A stretch of 42,906 nt of DNA. Source: JAVBUY01 sp031552735. Lineage in GTDB: Bacteria; Bacillota; Clostridia; Christensenellales; Aristaeellaceae. Made by a program: the position numbers and the translations under genes. Below, piece by piece: positions 1-7,787 of the stretch (its first letter is position 1; each line of letters starts with the position of its first letter). The stretch is from assembly GCA_031552735.1 (NCBI GenBank), contig JAVBMF010000068.1:1-42906 (forward strand), given 5' to 3'. The notes beneath the pieces are model-generated. The model was not told the origin of the DNA. It did no database searches and was given only the letters and a program-made list of their open reading frames with translations.

Positions 1-696
1 CTGCTGCACGAGCATGCGATCTACCTGCATGAAGGCCAGCAATTCCAGGTGGAGAAGCTGGACTTTCCCGAGAAAAAAGCTTATGTGCGCGCGGTGGAGG
101 TCGATTACTATACCGACGCCGACCTGAACACCAGCCTGCGCGTGCTCGACGTATTCAAGGAAGAGCCGATGCGCGGCATCGCGCGCGCGTATGGCGAGGT
201 GCTGGTCACCTGGCTGGTGACGATGTTCAAGAAGTTCAAGCTCGACACGCAGGAGACGCTGGGCTTTGGGCCGGTGGATTTGCCGGAGCTGCAAATGCAG
301 ACCGAAGCCTGCTGGTGGGCGCTGGACGAACAGCTGGCCGAGCGATACCCGAATGACGACCTGCAAGGCGTCATGATGGGCATCGCCAGCGAGCTGCGTC
401 AACTCGCGCCACTGCATCTTATGTGCTCGCCGCGCGACATCGCCGTCAGCTACCATGTGCGCGATCCCTTCACGAAGCTGCCGACGCTGACCATCTTCGA
501 TTCCTGCCCCGGCGGCATCGGCCTGTCGGAAAAGATCTATGAGATGCGCATGCAGCTATTCGCCCAGGCGAGAGAGATGATCGCCGCGTGCCCGTGCGAG
601 GCAGGGTGCCCGTCCTGCGTTGGGCCGGTGGGCGAGGTGGGCGAGCGCGGCAAGACCACCGCGCTGGACATTCTTGGAAGGTTGTTGGAGGCATGA
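1..696 (+). CDS. mrfA: MrfA (YprA) DEAD/DEAH-box DNA helicase, C-terminal part
   Basis: This is the 3' end of a large helicase gene; the reading frame is open from base 1, so the start and the ATPase motifs lie outside the window. The visible part is the DUF1998 region. It ends in a cysteine cluster with spacing C-x-C-x3-C-x2-C (CPCEAGCPSC), the four-cysteine zinc-binding element of the YprA family. In Bacillus subtilis, MrfA and MrfB form a UvrABC-independent pathway that removes mitomycin C adducts from DNA. The stop overlaps the start of mrfB in an ATGA, which supports this pairing. The family call rests on similarity to YprA C-termini in the segment beginning IYLHEGQQ. The GTG at position 49 is internal, not a start. 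Confidence 0.9.
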   Translation: MLHEHAIYLHEGQQFQVEKLDFPEKKAYVRAVEVDYYTDADLNTSLRVLDVFKEEPMRGIARAYGEVLVTWLVTMFKKFKLDTQETLGFGPVDLPELQMQTEACWWALDEQLAERYPNDDLQGVMMGIASELRQLAPLHLMCSPRDIAVSYHVRDPFTKLPTLTIFDSCPGGIGLSEKIYEMRMQLFAQAREMIAACPCEAGCPSCVGPVGEVGERGKTTALDILGRLLEA

Positions 697-1844
697 GGGA
701 TCTTCGCGCGCGACTGAACGAGATTTCCGCGGCGCAGGCCAGCGGACAATCTTTGGCACGTCGCGCGGAGCCGACCAGCGACGCCTGCTATGTGCGCGAG
801 ACGCGCGTACCGCTGAGCGAGCTGCACGGGTTAATGGATGTGACGCCCGAGCAACTGCTGCGCATCGACAAGGGATTCGACCCCGTCGCGACCGACGTGC
901 GCCGCTTCCTGTTCCTGGATACCGAAACCACCGGCCTGGGCATGGGCGCGGGCACGGTGGCCTTTCTATTGGGGTTGGGCTGGATCGACGGCGATGACTT
1001 CGTGGTGCGCCAACTGCTGATGCGCGACTATCCGGAAGAGCCGTTGCTGCTGCAACATTACTATGACCTGCTGCCGCGCTTTGATGCGTTCGTCACCTTC
1101 AACGGCAAGAGCTTTGACCTGCCGCTGCTGCAAAATAGACTGATCATGCACCGCATGCGCGACGCGGATAAGCGCCCGCACCTCGACCTGTTGTATCCGA
1201 CGCGCCGCGTATGGCGCATGCGGTTAAGGGACTGCACGCTGGGCAACATCGAGCGACAGGTGCTGGGCTGCGGGCGAGAGGACGACCTGCCGGGTAGCCT
1301 AGTGCCAGAGCGATTCTTTCATTATCTCAAGGTGGGCGACTTCTCGCTGCTGGAGGATGTGCTGCGCCACAACCTGCTGGATATCCTCACGCTGGGCAAG
1401 CTGCTGGGCGCGCTGGGCAAGGTCTTTGACCAGCCGGAACAGCAAAGCTTTGCCGAGGACATCTTTAGCGCGGGGTGCTCGCTGGCGCGTGATGGGCAGC
1501 GCGGGCTGGCGCGACGGTGCTTCCAGGTGGCCAGCGTGGGTGCGCTGTCCGAACAGGCGCGCGTGCAATTGGCGCTGACGCATCGCAGTGACAAGCAGTT
1601 TGAAGAAGCGACAGCGGTCTATCGGCAGATGATCGACAGCGGGCAGGGCGGTTTGCTGCCATACATCGAGCTGGCCAAGATCGCCGAGCACCGTCGGCGC
1701 GACTATGCCGAGGCGCTCGGGTACACCGAGGCGGCGATGGAACGTTTACTGCTGCGCCAGCGGTTGGGTGGCGCCATCGACGAGCAAACCTTACATGCTT
1801 TGCGGCGCCGCCAGCAGCGGCTCATCAAGAAACAAGCAAAATAA
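693..1844 (+). CDS. mrfB: MrfB (YprB) DnaQ-like 3'-5' exonuclease with TPR-like C-terminus
   Basis: This is a 383-residue exonuclease partner of MrfA in mitomycin C lesion repair. The RNase H-like/DEDD fold is shown by DTETTG (D76, E78), by FNGKSFDLPLL (D142), and by HNLLDIL (H226, D230), which supply the metal-binding acidic residues. After residue 240 the protein is helical and repeat-like, as in the TPR-like tail of B. subtilis YprB, whose length (about 413) is similar. The start chosen is ATG 693, which overlaps the mrfA stop. The frame stays open further upstream to 588, but that stretch lies inside mrfA and does not resemble the family. Translational coupling to mrfA is likely. Confidence 0.9.
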   Translation: MRDLRARLNEISAAQASGQSLARRAEPTSDACYVRETRVPLSELHGLMDVTPEQLLRIDKGFDPVATDVRRFLFLDTETTGLGMGAGTVAFLLGLGWIDGDDFVVRQLLMRDYPEEPLLLQHYYDLLPRFDAFVTFNGKSFDLPLLQNRLIMHRMRDADKRPHLDLLYPTRRVWRMRLRDCTLGNIERQVLGCGREDDLPGSLVPERFFHYLKVGDFSLLEDVLRHNLLDILTLGKLLGALGKVFDQPEQQSFAEDIFSAGCSLARDGQRGLARRCFQVASVGALSEQARVQLALTHRSDKQFEEATAVYRQMIDSGQGGLLPYIELAKIAEHRRRDYAEALGYTEAAMERLLLRQRLGGAIDEQTLHALRRRQQRLIKKQAK

Positions 1845-1866
1845 ACCGACAAGCGGAGGAATGCAC

Positions 1867-2577
1867 ATGGGTTTTCTGGCGAATTGGCATGGGAATCAGG
1901 CGTACAACAAGCACGCCAAGGGCGATATGGACGGCGCACGGGTGGGCTATGCGCAGGCCTATGCGGAAGGCATGGACTCGCCAAAGCAGCTATTGGGCTA
2001 TGCCATCCTGTTGCTGCGAGAGAATGAGAATGAGCAGGCCATCGAGGTGCTCAAGCGCTGCGAAAAGGCCAAGAATCTGCTGCCGGATCAGCATGTGCAG
2101 CTGAAAGTGCACTACGCGATCGCCGCGTGGAAGCTGGGTAATATCGACCGCGCCATCGAGGTGCTGGACAATGTGTTTCAGAAGAACAAAACCGGCTTTA
2201 CCTACGGCACGCTGGGCTACCTGCTGATCGAGAAGGGCGACTTGCAGCGCGCGCTGGCGCTCAATGAGGAAGCGCTGGCCTATGACGAGGACGACGCGGT
2301 CTTTCTGGATAACCTCGCGCAGACCTATTACCGCCTGGCGCACGATAAGCAGAAGGCTAAGCCGTATTTTGACCGTGCGTACGCGAAAAAGCCCACCGCC
2401 ATCGACACCAACTACTTTCTCGCGCAGTATGACATCGACGAGGGCAAATGGGACGACGCGCTGGACAAGCTGGAGGTCTCGCTGGAGGGCAAGTTTTCGC
2501 CGCTCAACTATTGCACGCGCGAGATGGTCGAGCAGGCCATCGAAGCAGTGCGTGCGAAGAAAGCGGGCGGCGCATGA
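1867..2577 (+). CDS. Tetratricopeptide-repeat protein
   Basis: This 236-residue soluble protein is made almost wholly of helical TPR units. Recognisable repeats include those around GYAILLLRENENEQAIEVL, YAIAAWKLGNIDRAIEVL and GYLLIEKGDLQRALALNEEA. No signal peptide or membrane segment is visible. Of two in-frame ATGs (1861 and 1867), 1867 is preferred because GGAGGA at 1855-1860 lies six bases upstream, whereas 1861 touches the ribosome-binding site. It follows mrfB by 22 bases and its stop overlaps the aroQ start (ATGA), so it sits in the same operon. TPR proteins are scaffolds; the partner cannot be read from the sequence. A link to MrfAB is only positional. Confidence 0.8.
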   Translation: MGFLANWHGNQAYNKHAKGDMDGARVGYAQAYAEGMDSPKQLLGYAILLLRENENEQAIEVLKRCEKAKNLLPDQHVQLKVHYAIAAWKLGNIDRAIEVLDNVFQKNKTGFTYGTLGYLLIEKGDLQRALALNEEALAYDEDDAVFLDNLAQTYYRLAHDKQKAKPYFDRAYAKKPTAIDTNYFLAQYDIDEGKWDDALDKLEVSLEGKFSPLNYCTREMVEQAIEAVRAKKAGGA

Positions 2578-3011
2578 AGCGCATTCTGCTGATGAACGGG
2601 CCGAACCTGAATATGCTGGGCGTGCGCGAGCCGGGCGTGTACGGTCGCGCGACGCTGGCCGCCATCGAGCGGCGGTTGATCGACGAGGCCGCCCAGCTCG
2701 GCGCTGAGCTGACATGCTTTCACAGCAACGACGAAGGCGCGCTGATCGACTGTCTGCACGAGACGCAAGGCGAGGTGGACGGCGTGCTGCTCAATGCCGG
2801 AGCCTTCACGCACACCAGCGTCGCGCTGGTCGATGCGATCGCTGCCACCGGCCACCGCGTGGTCGAGGTGCATATCTCCAATGTCTTTGCCCGCGAGGGC
2901 TTCCGCCATCATTCATATCTGTCGCCAGTGTGCGTTGGCTCGGTGTGCGGGCTAGGCTGGCGATCCTATCTGGCGGGGCTGCACTTTTTGCTGATGGACG
3001 ACGCGCTATAA
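2574..3011 (+). CDS. aroQ: Type II 3-dehydroquinate dehydratase
   Basis: This 145-residue enzyme converts 3-dehydroquinate to 3-dehydroshikimate, the third step of the shikimate pathway. Type II signatures are present: the N-terminal NGPNLNMLG, the lid REPGVYG carrying the catalytic arginine and tyrosine, NAGAFTHTSVAL, and EVHISN with the catalytic histidine. The length fits the dodecameric type II family (140-150 residues). The ATG overlaps the stop of the TPR gene, so translation is probably coupled. A second shikimate gene, aroE, lies far away at 30305-31180, so the pathway genes are not clustered here. Confidence 0.95.
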   Translation: MKRILLMNGPNLNMLGVREPGVYGRATLAAIERRLIDEAAQLGAELTCFHSNDEGALIDCLHETQGEVDGVLLNAGAFTHTSVALVDAIAATGHRVVEVHISNVFAREGFRHHSYLSPVCVGSVCGLGWRSYLAGLHFLLMDDAL

Positions 3012-3026
3012 CAGGAGGGAAACCAC

Positions 3027-4013
3027 ATGAGCTATACGCCTTCGGCTACGCGCTACGACACCATGACCTATCGCCGCTGTGGCAAGAGCGGCATCAGGCT
3101 GCCCGCGATTTCGCTGGGACTGTGGCACAACTTCGGCAGCGTGGATTCCTACGAGAACGCCCGGGACATGCTGCACACGGCGTTTGACCTGGGCATCACG
3201 CACTTTGACCTGGCCAACAACTATGGCCCAGAGCCGGGCAGCGCCGAGACCAACTTCGGCCGCATTCTGCGCGAGGATTTCGTCGGATACCGCGACGAGA
3301 TGATCATTTCATCGAAGGCGGGCTACTATATGTGGCCTGGCCCATACGGCGAATGGGGCAGCCGCAAAAACTTGCTGGCCAGCCTGGATCAGTCGCTCAA
3401 GCGCATGGGACTGGACTATGTGGACATCTTCTACCACCACAGACCCGACCCGGACACACCCATTGAGGAGACAATGGATGCGCTGGCGCAGGCAGTCCGC
3501 CAGGGCAAGGCGCTGTATGTGGGGCTATCCAACTACCGTCCGCCGCAGGCCAAGGCGGCCTTCGCAGCGCTGGCCGAGCGCGGTGTGAAGTGCCTGATTC
3601 ACCAGCCGCGCTATTCGATGCTGGATCGCTGGGTGGAGGATGGGCTGCTCGAGCTGTTGGATCAAGAAGGCGTGGGCGCGATCGCGTTTACCCCGCTGGC
3701 GCAGGGCATGCTGACAGGGCGGTATATGCATGGCATTCCTCAGGACTCGCGCGCGGCACTGCAAAAGTTCCTGAAAACCGAGCGCGTGGAGGCGGAGCTG
3801 GACAAGGTGCGCGCACTGCACGCGATCGCCGACGCGCGCGGGCAATCGCTGGCGCAGATGGCGCTGGCCTGGGTGCTGCGCGCACCGGCGGTGACCAGCG
3901 CGCTGATCGGCGCGAGCCGCCCGGCGCAGATCATCGAGAATGTCAAGGCGCTGGACAATTTGGCGTTTGCGCCGGAAGAGCTGGAAGCGATTGAGGGGAT
4001 ACTCAAGGGTTGA
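3027..4013 (+). CDS. yghZ: Aldo/keto reductase of the YghZ (L-glyceraldehyde-3-phosphate reductase) family
   Basis: This 328-residue NADPH-dependent reductase has the (beta/alpha)8 aldo/keto reductase fold. It resembles Escherichia coli YghZ along its whole length: YRRCGKSGIRLPAISLGLW near the N-terminus, THFDLANNYGPEPGSAE with the catalytic Asp and Tyr, SSKAGYYMWPGPYG with the Lys, and DIFYHHRPD with the His. YghZ reduces L-glyceraldehyde 3-phosphate and methylglyoxal, so a detoxifying role is a reasonable inference. A strong AGGAGGG lies before ATG 3027. The gene follows aroQ by 15 bases and ends the first plus-strand block. No terminator hairpin was seen after it. Confidence 0.88.
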   Translation: MSYTPSATRYDTMTYRRCGKSGIRLPAISLGLWHNFGSVDSYENARDMLHTAFDLGITHFDLANNYGPEPGSAETNFGRILREDFVGYRDEMIISSKAGYYMWPGPYGEWGSRKNLLASLDQSLKRMGLDYVDIFYHHRPDPDTPIEETMDALAQAVRQGKALYVGLSNYRPPQAKAAFAALAERGVKCLIHQPRYSMLDRWVEDGLLELLDQEGVGAIAFTPLAQGMLTGRYMHGIPQDSRAALQKFLKTERVEAELDKVRALHAIADARGQSLAQMALAWVLRAPAVTSALIGASRPAQIIENVKALDNLAFAPEELEAIEGILKG

Positions 4014-4245
4014 CCGGCGATAAATCCTCTCCATCACTTATTTGTATCGAAAAGCGGCTAACATAAAGTGAGCTACATGAACGTTTTGCCCTATATAGTT
4101 CTGTGATCTTTTGAACGCTCCTGATGCGATTCAATTGACATATGTAATGGATTGAGGGTGGGAATTCGGATGCATGTTATGGTGATGTAAAATTTACTAC
4201 ACTATGCTGTTAATCATACTATTTGCCAGCGATAGCGAGGATCAT
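4014..4245 (+). other. AT-rich intergenic stretch upstream of the RelA/SpoT-like gene
   Basis: These 232 bases are much richer in A and T than the flanking genes and contain no convincing gene. A consensus -35 hexamer TTGACA lies at 4135-4140, but no -10 follows at a proper distance. A possible promoter is TTCGGA with a 17-base spacer to TAAAAT (4188-4193), about 52 bases before the start codon at 4246; this is weak. No repeats or attachment-site-like sequences were recognised. Confidence 0.4.
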
Positions 4246-5292
4246 ATGAAGGCTGTAAACCAACCTCATTGGAAAAAAACAGAATATTCGCGTACTCAAG
4301 TAATTAAGGCAGGTACAATAATTAAAGATGACAATGCGCCTGCCGACCAACTGAAAGAGGCGACAAAAGTCATAGATAACTGGCGAGCCGCACACGCATA
4401 CCCATTACATGTTATGTACATTCATCTTCGCAGTATGGCCGCAAACCGTGCGGGCATCGTGGTTGCTGAGCGTTTAAAGCGGCTTGATTCAATCATAAAC
4501 AAGTTAAAACGTGAACCGAGCATGAGCCTTTGGACAATGCAAGACATTGGGGGATGTAGGTACATCGTTCCGACAGTAGCAGATGTCTATAATTCAATGA
4601 AGAAGTATAAAGAATCTCGAATACGGCATAAATTCAAAAACATGTTTGATTATATTGCTAAACCTAAGGAATCGGGATATAGAAGTTTGCACTTGGTATA
4701 TCAATATCACAGCGACTCTAAAGAGGACTATAACAAAAATATGCTCATCGAATTGCAGTTCAGAACGCATTTACAGCATGTCTGGGCAACGGCAGTAGAA
4801 ACAATGGGCTTGTTTACAAAACAAGCGCTTAAGGCAGGACAAGGTGATGCCGATACTAAACGCTTTTTTGCTATCGCATCTTCGTTGTTTGCGTTGAGGG
4901 AAGGAACGCCAATCGTCCCCGGCACAATCGACGATTCCAAAGAGCTTATCTCCGAATTGGAAGAAATAAATGACAGACAGCATTACCTCGACATGCTTAG
5001 TGCTATACGAGTTGCAGTCGATCAGCAGACAGATACAAAACGCAACGACAATGGATATTACATACTTGTTCTTAACTATAATACTCGCCGATTACACATA
5101 AAGCATTTCAAAATAAGTCAGACCGTAGAAGCAAATCAGATTTATTCACAAATCGAGAGTACGAGAGCAGAATCTCAAATTGATGCCGTATTAGTTCGCG
5201 TTTCTTCTTTTCAAGTGCTTAAGGCTGCATACCCAAACTATTTCTCGGATATTGGGGAGTTTGTTAACACATTGAAGTCTTATCTCGCATAG
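4246..5292 (+). CDS. RelA/SpoT-domain nucleotidyltransferase (alarmone-synthetase-like), isolated and AT-rich
   Basis: This 348-residue protein carries a RelA/SpoT synthetase domain (PF04607 type) with no HD hydrolase domain and no TGS/ACT regions. Synthetase motifs are MQDIGGCRYIV (D100), DYIAKPKESGYRSLHLVY, and IELQFRTHLQHVWA (E169, matching the catalytic Glu of the E-x-Q-x-R-T motif). A second domain of about 130 residues follows, with a conserved-looking AAYPNYFSDIGEF near the C-terminus. Members of this family make (p)ppGpp or, in toxic small alarmone synthetases, pyrophosphorylate adenine nucleotides or tRNA. Which applies here is unknown. ATG 4246 follows GCGAGG by five bases and is preferred over ATG 4204. 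Base and codon use differ sharply from neighbours, suggesting transfer. Confidence 0.82.
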   Translation: MKAVNQPHWKKTEYSRTQVIKAGTIIKDDNAPADQLKEATKVIDNWRAAHAYPLHVMYIHLRSMAANRAGIVVAERLKRLDSIINKLKREPSMSLWTMQDIGGCRYIVPTVADVYNSMKKYKESRIRHKFKNMFDYIAKPKESGYRSLHLVYQYHSDSKEDYNKNMLIELQFRTHLQHVWATAVETMGLFTKQALKAGQGDADTKRFFAIASSLFALREGTPIVPGTIDDSKELISELEEINDRQHYLDMLSAIRVAVDQQTDTKRNDNGYYILVLNYNTRRLHIKHFKISQTVEANQIYSQIESTRAESQIDAVLVRVSSFQVLKAAYPNYFSDIGEFVNTLKSYLA

Positions 5293-5525
5293 CCCAAGAA
5301 ACGGTACGTTCTTATACTAACTTGCTATTTATCTTTTCGTTCCTCGCCTTGACTCGTTCGCATGGCAAAGCGCCGCTGAGCCGTGTTCGCTCGACTGAGT
5401 GACAGGTGAGAATCTATCGCAATCTACTGTGCTGCATCTTCTTCATTTGCTCTAAATGAATGCGAAGAAACTGACCAAAGAACGAGGCTGTTAAGCGGAT
5501 TGAGTATCAGCGCGGCAGCCTTTTG
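5293..5525. other. Intergenic region between convergent genes
   Basis: This 233-base gap lies between the RelA/SpoT-like gene (+) and the DUF4130 gene (-). It contains a 7-bp inverted repeat, TTCATTT at 5442-5448 with AAATGAA at 5454-5460, without a following T-run. It also contains AGGCTG (5485-5490) pairing with CAGCCT (5516-5521) just before TTTT, which could be a weak terminator with a long loop. Composition returns to GC-rich toward 5500. No gene was recognised. Confidence 0.4.
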
Positions 5526-6338
5526 TTATGCCTGTTCCAGCAGCAGTCGTCCCTTCTCCCGATCCCCAATGGTGCGGAAATCGACCTGCATCTCGGTCAT
5601 GTTCTTCCAATACTTCTTGGGCATGAAATTGCGGCGCAACTTGGGGTTCTCGCGCTGCTTGATGCCGATGGCGTGATAGAACGCCTTCCACAGCGCCTGA
5701 TACGCCGCGTCGTCGCACGCGCGCGCGGGCAGGTGCATGTGCGCGCTATCGACCAGCCGCCATTCCTTGGTGTCCCACACGGCGGCGACCAGGCGGTTTT
5801 CGTCGTGGATGATGAAGGGCTGGATGCCGAAGCGCTCGACAAAGTGCGGTACGAGCAGCGTCAGCACGTCGTTTTCCGGATGAATGTCGGCAATGTAGAT
5901 GCCGCCCTCCAGCGCAGAGAAACGCGCGAACTGTCGCCAACGGTAGCTCTCCCAGGTCACCGCGCGGGTGATTCGGTTCATGTCGAGCACCGCCGGATCG
6001 GTGAGTCGTTGATCGATGCGCGGGCCGACAGCGAAGCCCAGTTCCACATAGCGGATGGCGATGCGCACCGCGTCCGGGTCGATGGAGCGTGCGCACAAAT
6101 GTACCAGCTCCAGCGCTTCCGGCCCAATGCGGCGGCGGATGCCTTCCTCGACGCGCAGCGCGCGCTCCAGATTGGTTTCGATCACTTCCAGTGCGTCGTC
6201 CAGCGACAGTTGCACCTCGCCGCTTTTGACGATGCGGCGTGGAAGCGCCTTCTGCTCGAACGCGGCAAAGACGCAGCACAATAGACCATCCAGCGAGCCG
6301 TCGTATTGGTAGCAGATGTTGCGCGGAGACAGTGTCAT
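5526..6338 (-). CDS. DUF4130 probable DNA metabolism protein, partner of the radical SAM protein (TIGR03915 type)
   Basis: This 270-residue protein belongs to the family found next to a radical SAM/helix-hairpin-helix DNA repair protein. Typical features are the N-terminal YQYDGSLDGLLCCVFAAFE, VHLCARSIDPDAVRIAI in the centre, and YHAIGIKQRENPKLRRNFMPKKYW near the C-terminus, followed by TEMQVDFRT. In related proteins this region is linked to a uracil-DNA-glycosylase-like domain, which appears to be absent here because the protein ends about 30 residues later. Its ATG overlaps the stop of the upstream radical SAM gene, so the two are co-transcribed and probably translationally coupled. The biochemical reaction is not known. 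Confidence 0.85.
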   Translation of the reverse strand: MTLSPRNICYQYDGSLDGLLCCVFAAFEQKALPRRIVKSGEVQLSLDDALEVIETNLERALRVEEGIRRRIGPEALELVHLCARSIDPDAVRIAIRYVELGFAVGPRIDQRLTDPAVLDMNRITRAVTWESYRWRQFARFSALEGGIYIADIHPENDVLTLLVPHFVERFGIQPFIIHDENRLVAAVWDTKEWRLVDSAHMHLPARACDDAAYQALWKAFYHAIGIKQRENPKLRRNFMPKKYWKNMTEMQVDFRTIGDREKGRLLLEQA

Positions 6339-7630
6339 GTGGCGATCCCTCCCCAGCCCAATGCGGGCAATTGTGGTTCAAACAGTGTGGTTTGCTCGAT
6401 GGCGCGGTCTCCAAACGCATGGGGCGACACCAGCGAATCCTTGACCAAGCATTGTCGCATGGTCTGCGGCGATAGACGCAGGCCGGGCATCGCCTTGCCC
6501 TGGCAGGTGATGAAGAACTGTGCGCGTTTTAGCACGACGCCGATTTTCTTGAGCCCCTCGAAGGTCAGCACGGCGGTGCGACGCGCGGCGAGGATGCGCT
6601 GGGCGCTGATGACGCCGATGCCCGGCACTTTGAGCAACTCGAAGTAGTCGGCGCACTGCACGTCCACGGGGAAAAGCTCCGGGTGCAGCAGTGCGAAGTG
6701 GCACTTGGGATCGAGCAGCGGGTCCAGCCATGGCGCGTGGTCGGGCAGAATTTCCTGCGCGGTAAAGCCATAATAGCGCAGCAGCCAGTCGGCCTGATAG
6801 AGACGATGCTCGCGCAGCAGCGGCGCGGCCACCGAGGGCAGAAAGCGGTTGTCGCCCACCGGGATGTACGCGGAGTAGAACACGCGACGCATACTGTAGC
6901 GCTTGTACAGCCCCTCGGATAACAGCAGGATCTGCCGGTCGTTCTCCGGCGACGCGCCAACAATCATCTGCGTCGCCTGTCCGGCCGGGGCAAAGGACTT
7001 GGCGTGACGAAAGACCGTCATCTCTTGCTTATATTGCGCGACTTCACCGGCGATCTGCGACATCGGCGCGAGGATGGCCGCCTTTGTCTTTTCCGGCGCA
7101 AGCTGCGTCAGCGACTGCTCGGAGGGCAGCTCGATGTTCACGCTGATGCGGTCGATCAGCGCGCCGAGCTGCTCGATGAGCAGCGGCGACGTGCCCGGGA
7201 TGGCCTTGGCGTGGATGTAGCCGTTGAACCCATGCACATTGCGCAGCAGGTCAATGGCGCGGATCATCTGCTCGGTGGTGTAGTCGGGAGACTTGACAAT
7301 GCCGGAGGAGAGAAATAGCCCCTCGATATAGTTGCGGCGATAGAAGGAAATGGTCAGGTCGGCCAGTTCCTCGGCGGTCAGCGTGGCGCGCGGGCCGTCA
7401 TTGGACCGTCGGCAGGCGCAATACTTGCAGTCGTTGATGCAGGCGTTGCTCATCAACACCTTCAGCAGCGTGATGCACCGGCCGTCGGCCGCGAAGCTGT
7501 GGCAGATCCCCGCCGCCACCGTCGCACCGAGTTGCCCGGGCTTGGGTGCGCGGTTGCCACCGCTGGACGTGCAGGCCACATCGTACTTTGCGGCGCCGGT
7601 CAGGATTTTCAGCTTGTCCATGCGATCCAT
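6335..7630 (-). CDS. Putative DNA modification/repair radical SAM protein (TIGR03916 type)
   Basis: This 431-residue radical SAM enzyme has CINDCKYCACR, the C-x3-C-x2-C motif that binds the catalytic [4Fe-4S] cluster and S-adenosylmethionine. A helix-hairpin-helix DNA-binding segment lies near the C-terminus (KVPGIGVISAQRILAARR). It begins MDRMDKLKILTGAAKYDVAC, typical of the family. Start choice: ATG 7630 has GGTGA at a suitable distance. ATG 7666 lies within the -10 element of the best promoter and so upstream of the expected transcript start. It heads an operon with the DUF4130 gene. Two LexA-like boxes flank the promoter, arguing for SOS control. The substrate lesion is unknown. Confidence 0.88.
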   Translation of the reverse strand: MDRMDKLKILTGAAKYDVACTSSGGNRAPKPGQLGATVAAGICHSFAADGRCITLLKVLMSNACINDCKYCACRRSNDGPRATLTAEELADLTISFYRRNYIEGLFLSSGIVKSPDYTTEQMIRAIDLLRNVHGFNGYIHAKAIPGTSPLLIEQLGALIDRISVNIELPSEQSLTQLAPEKTKAAILAPMSQIAGEVAQYKQEMTVFRHAKSFAPAGQATQMIVGASPENDRQILLLSEGLYKRYSMRRVFYSAYIPVGDNRFLPSVAAPLLREHRLYQADWLLRYYGFTAQEILPDHAPWLDPLLDPKCHFALLHPELFPVDVQCADYFELLKVPGIGVISAQRILAARRTAVLTFEGLKKIGVVLKRAQFFITCQGKAMPGLRLSPQTMRQCLVKDSLVSPHAFGDRAIEQTTLFEPQLPALGWGGIAT

Positions 7631-7643
7631 GCTGTCACCATCC

Positions 7644-7657
7644 AGAACGTTTGTTTG
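7644..7657 (+). promoter_or_regulatory. LexA/DinR-like box 1, at the transcription start
   Basis: AGAACGTTTGTTTG fits the Gram-positive LexA (DinR) consensus CGAACRNRYGTTYG at all but two positions. It would cover the predicted transcription start of the radical SAM operon, a position where a bound repressor blocks initiation. It forms one arm of a 17-base inverted repeat with box 2. Confidence 0.55.
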
Positions 7658-7661
7658 CATC

Positions 7662-7690
7662 AGCATAACACAAGGATTTCAAAAATGCAA
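7662..7690 (-). promoter_or_regulatory. Promoter of the radical SAM/DUF4130 operon
   Basis: On the minus strand, -35 TTGCAT (7690-7685) and -10 TATGCT (7667-7662) are separated by 17 bases, and the -10 is extended by a TG (TGT before TATGCT). Transcription should begin near 7655, which places it downstream of ATG 7666 and upstream of ATG 7630. Both LexA-like boxes touch this promoter, one over the -35 and one over the start point. Confidence 0.65.
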
Positions 7691-7701
7691 ACAAATGTTC
7701 T
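7688..7701 (-). promoter_or_regulatory. LexA/DinR-like box 2, over the -35
   Basis: Read on the minus strand this is AGAACATTTGTTTG, one base different from box 1 and with the same two departures from the DinR consensus. It overlaps the -35 hexamer TTGCAT. The match to box 1 extends beyond the 14-base box: 7644-7660 and 7685-7701 form a 17-base inverted repeat with one mismatch and a 24-base gap. Confidence 0.55.
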
Positions 7702-7767
7702 AAGAAATTTTTGACCCAAAGAGCAATTGGTTATGATATATATTAAATAAACAAAAAGAATGTTTTG

Positions 7768-7787
7768 CGCAGACAAAGCCGTCTGCG
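7768..7787. repeat. Perfect 7-bp inverted repeat over the GH94 promoter
   Basis: CGCAGAC (7768-7774) and GTCTGCG (7781-7787) are exact reverse complements separated by six bases. The element covers the predicted -35 and much of the spacer of the GH94 promoter. That is where an operator for a sugar-responsive repressor would be expected. It lacks a T-run and lies upstream of the transcript, so it is not a terminator of this gene. Confidence 0.5.

Noticed and set aside
588..692. Upstream extension of mrfB
   Set aside because: It overlaps the mrfA C-terminus, lacks family similarity, and ATG 693 gives the standard ATGA coupling.
4135..4163. Consensus TTGACA before the RelA/SpoT-like gene
   Set aside because: No acceptable -10 hexamer occurs 16-18 bases downstream.
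5442..5460. TTCATTT/AAATGAA hairpin as a terminator
   Set aside because: The stem is AT-rich, only 7 bp, and has no following T-run.
4014..5525. Flanking direct repeats or attachment sites around the AT-rich island
   Set aside because: I compared the two edges by eye and found no convincing repeat, and no integrase or transposase is present.
7630..7666. Radical SAM start at ATG 7666
   Set aside because: That ATG lies within the -10 hexamer of the best promoter, so it would not be in the transcript.
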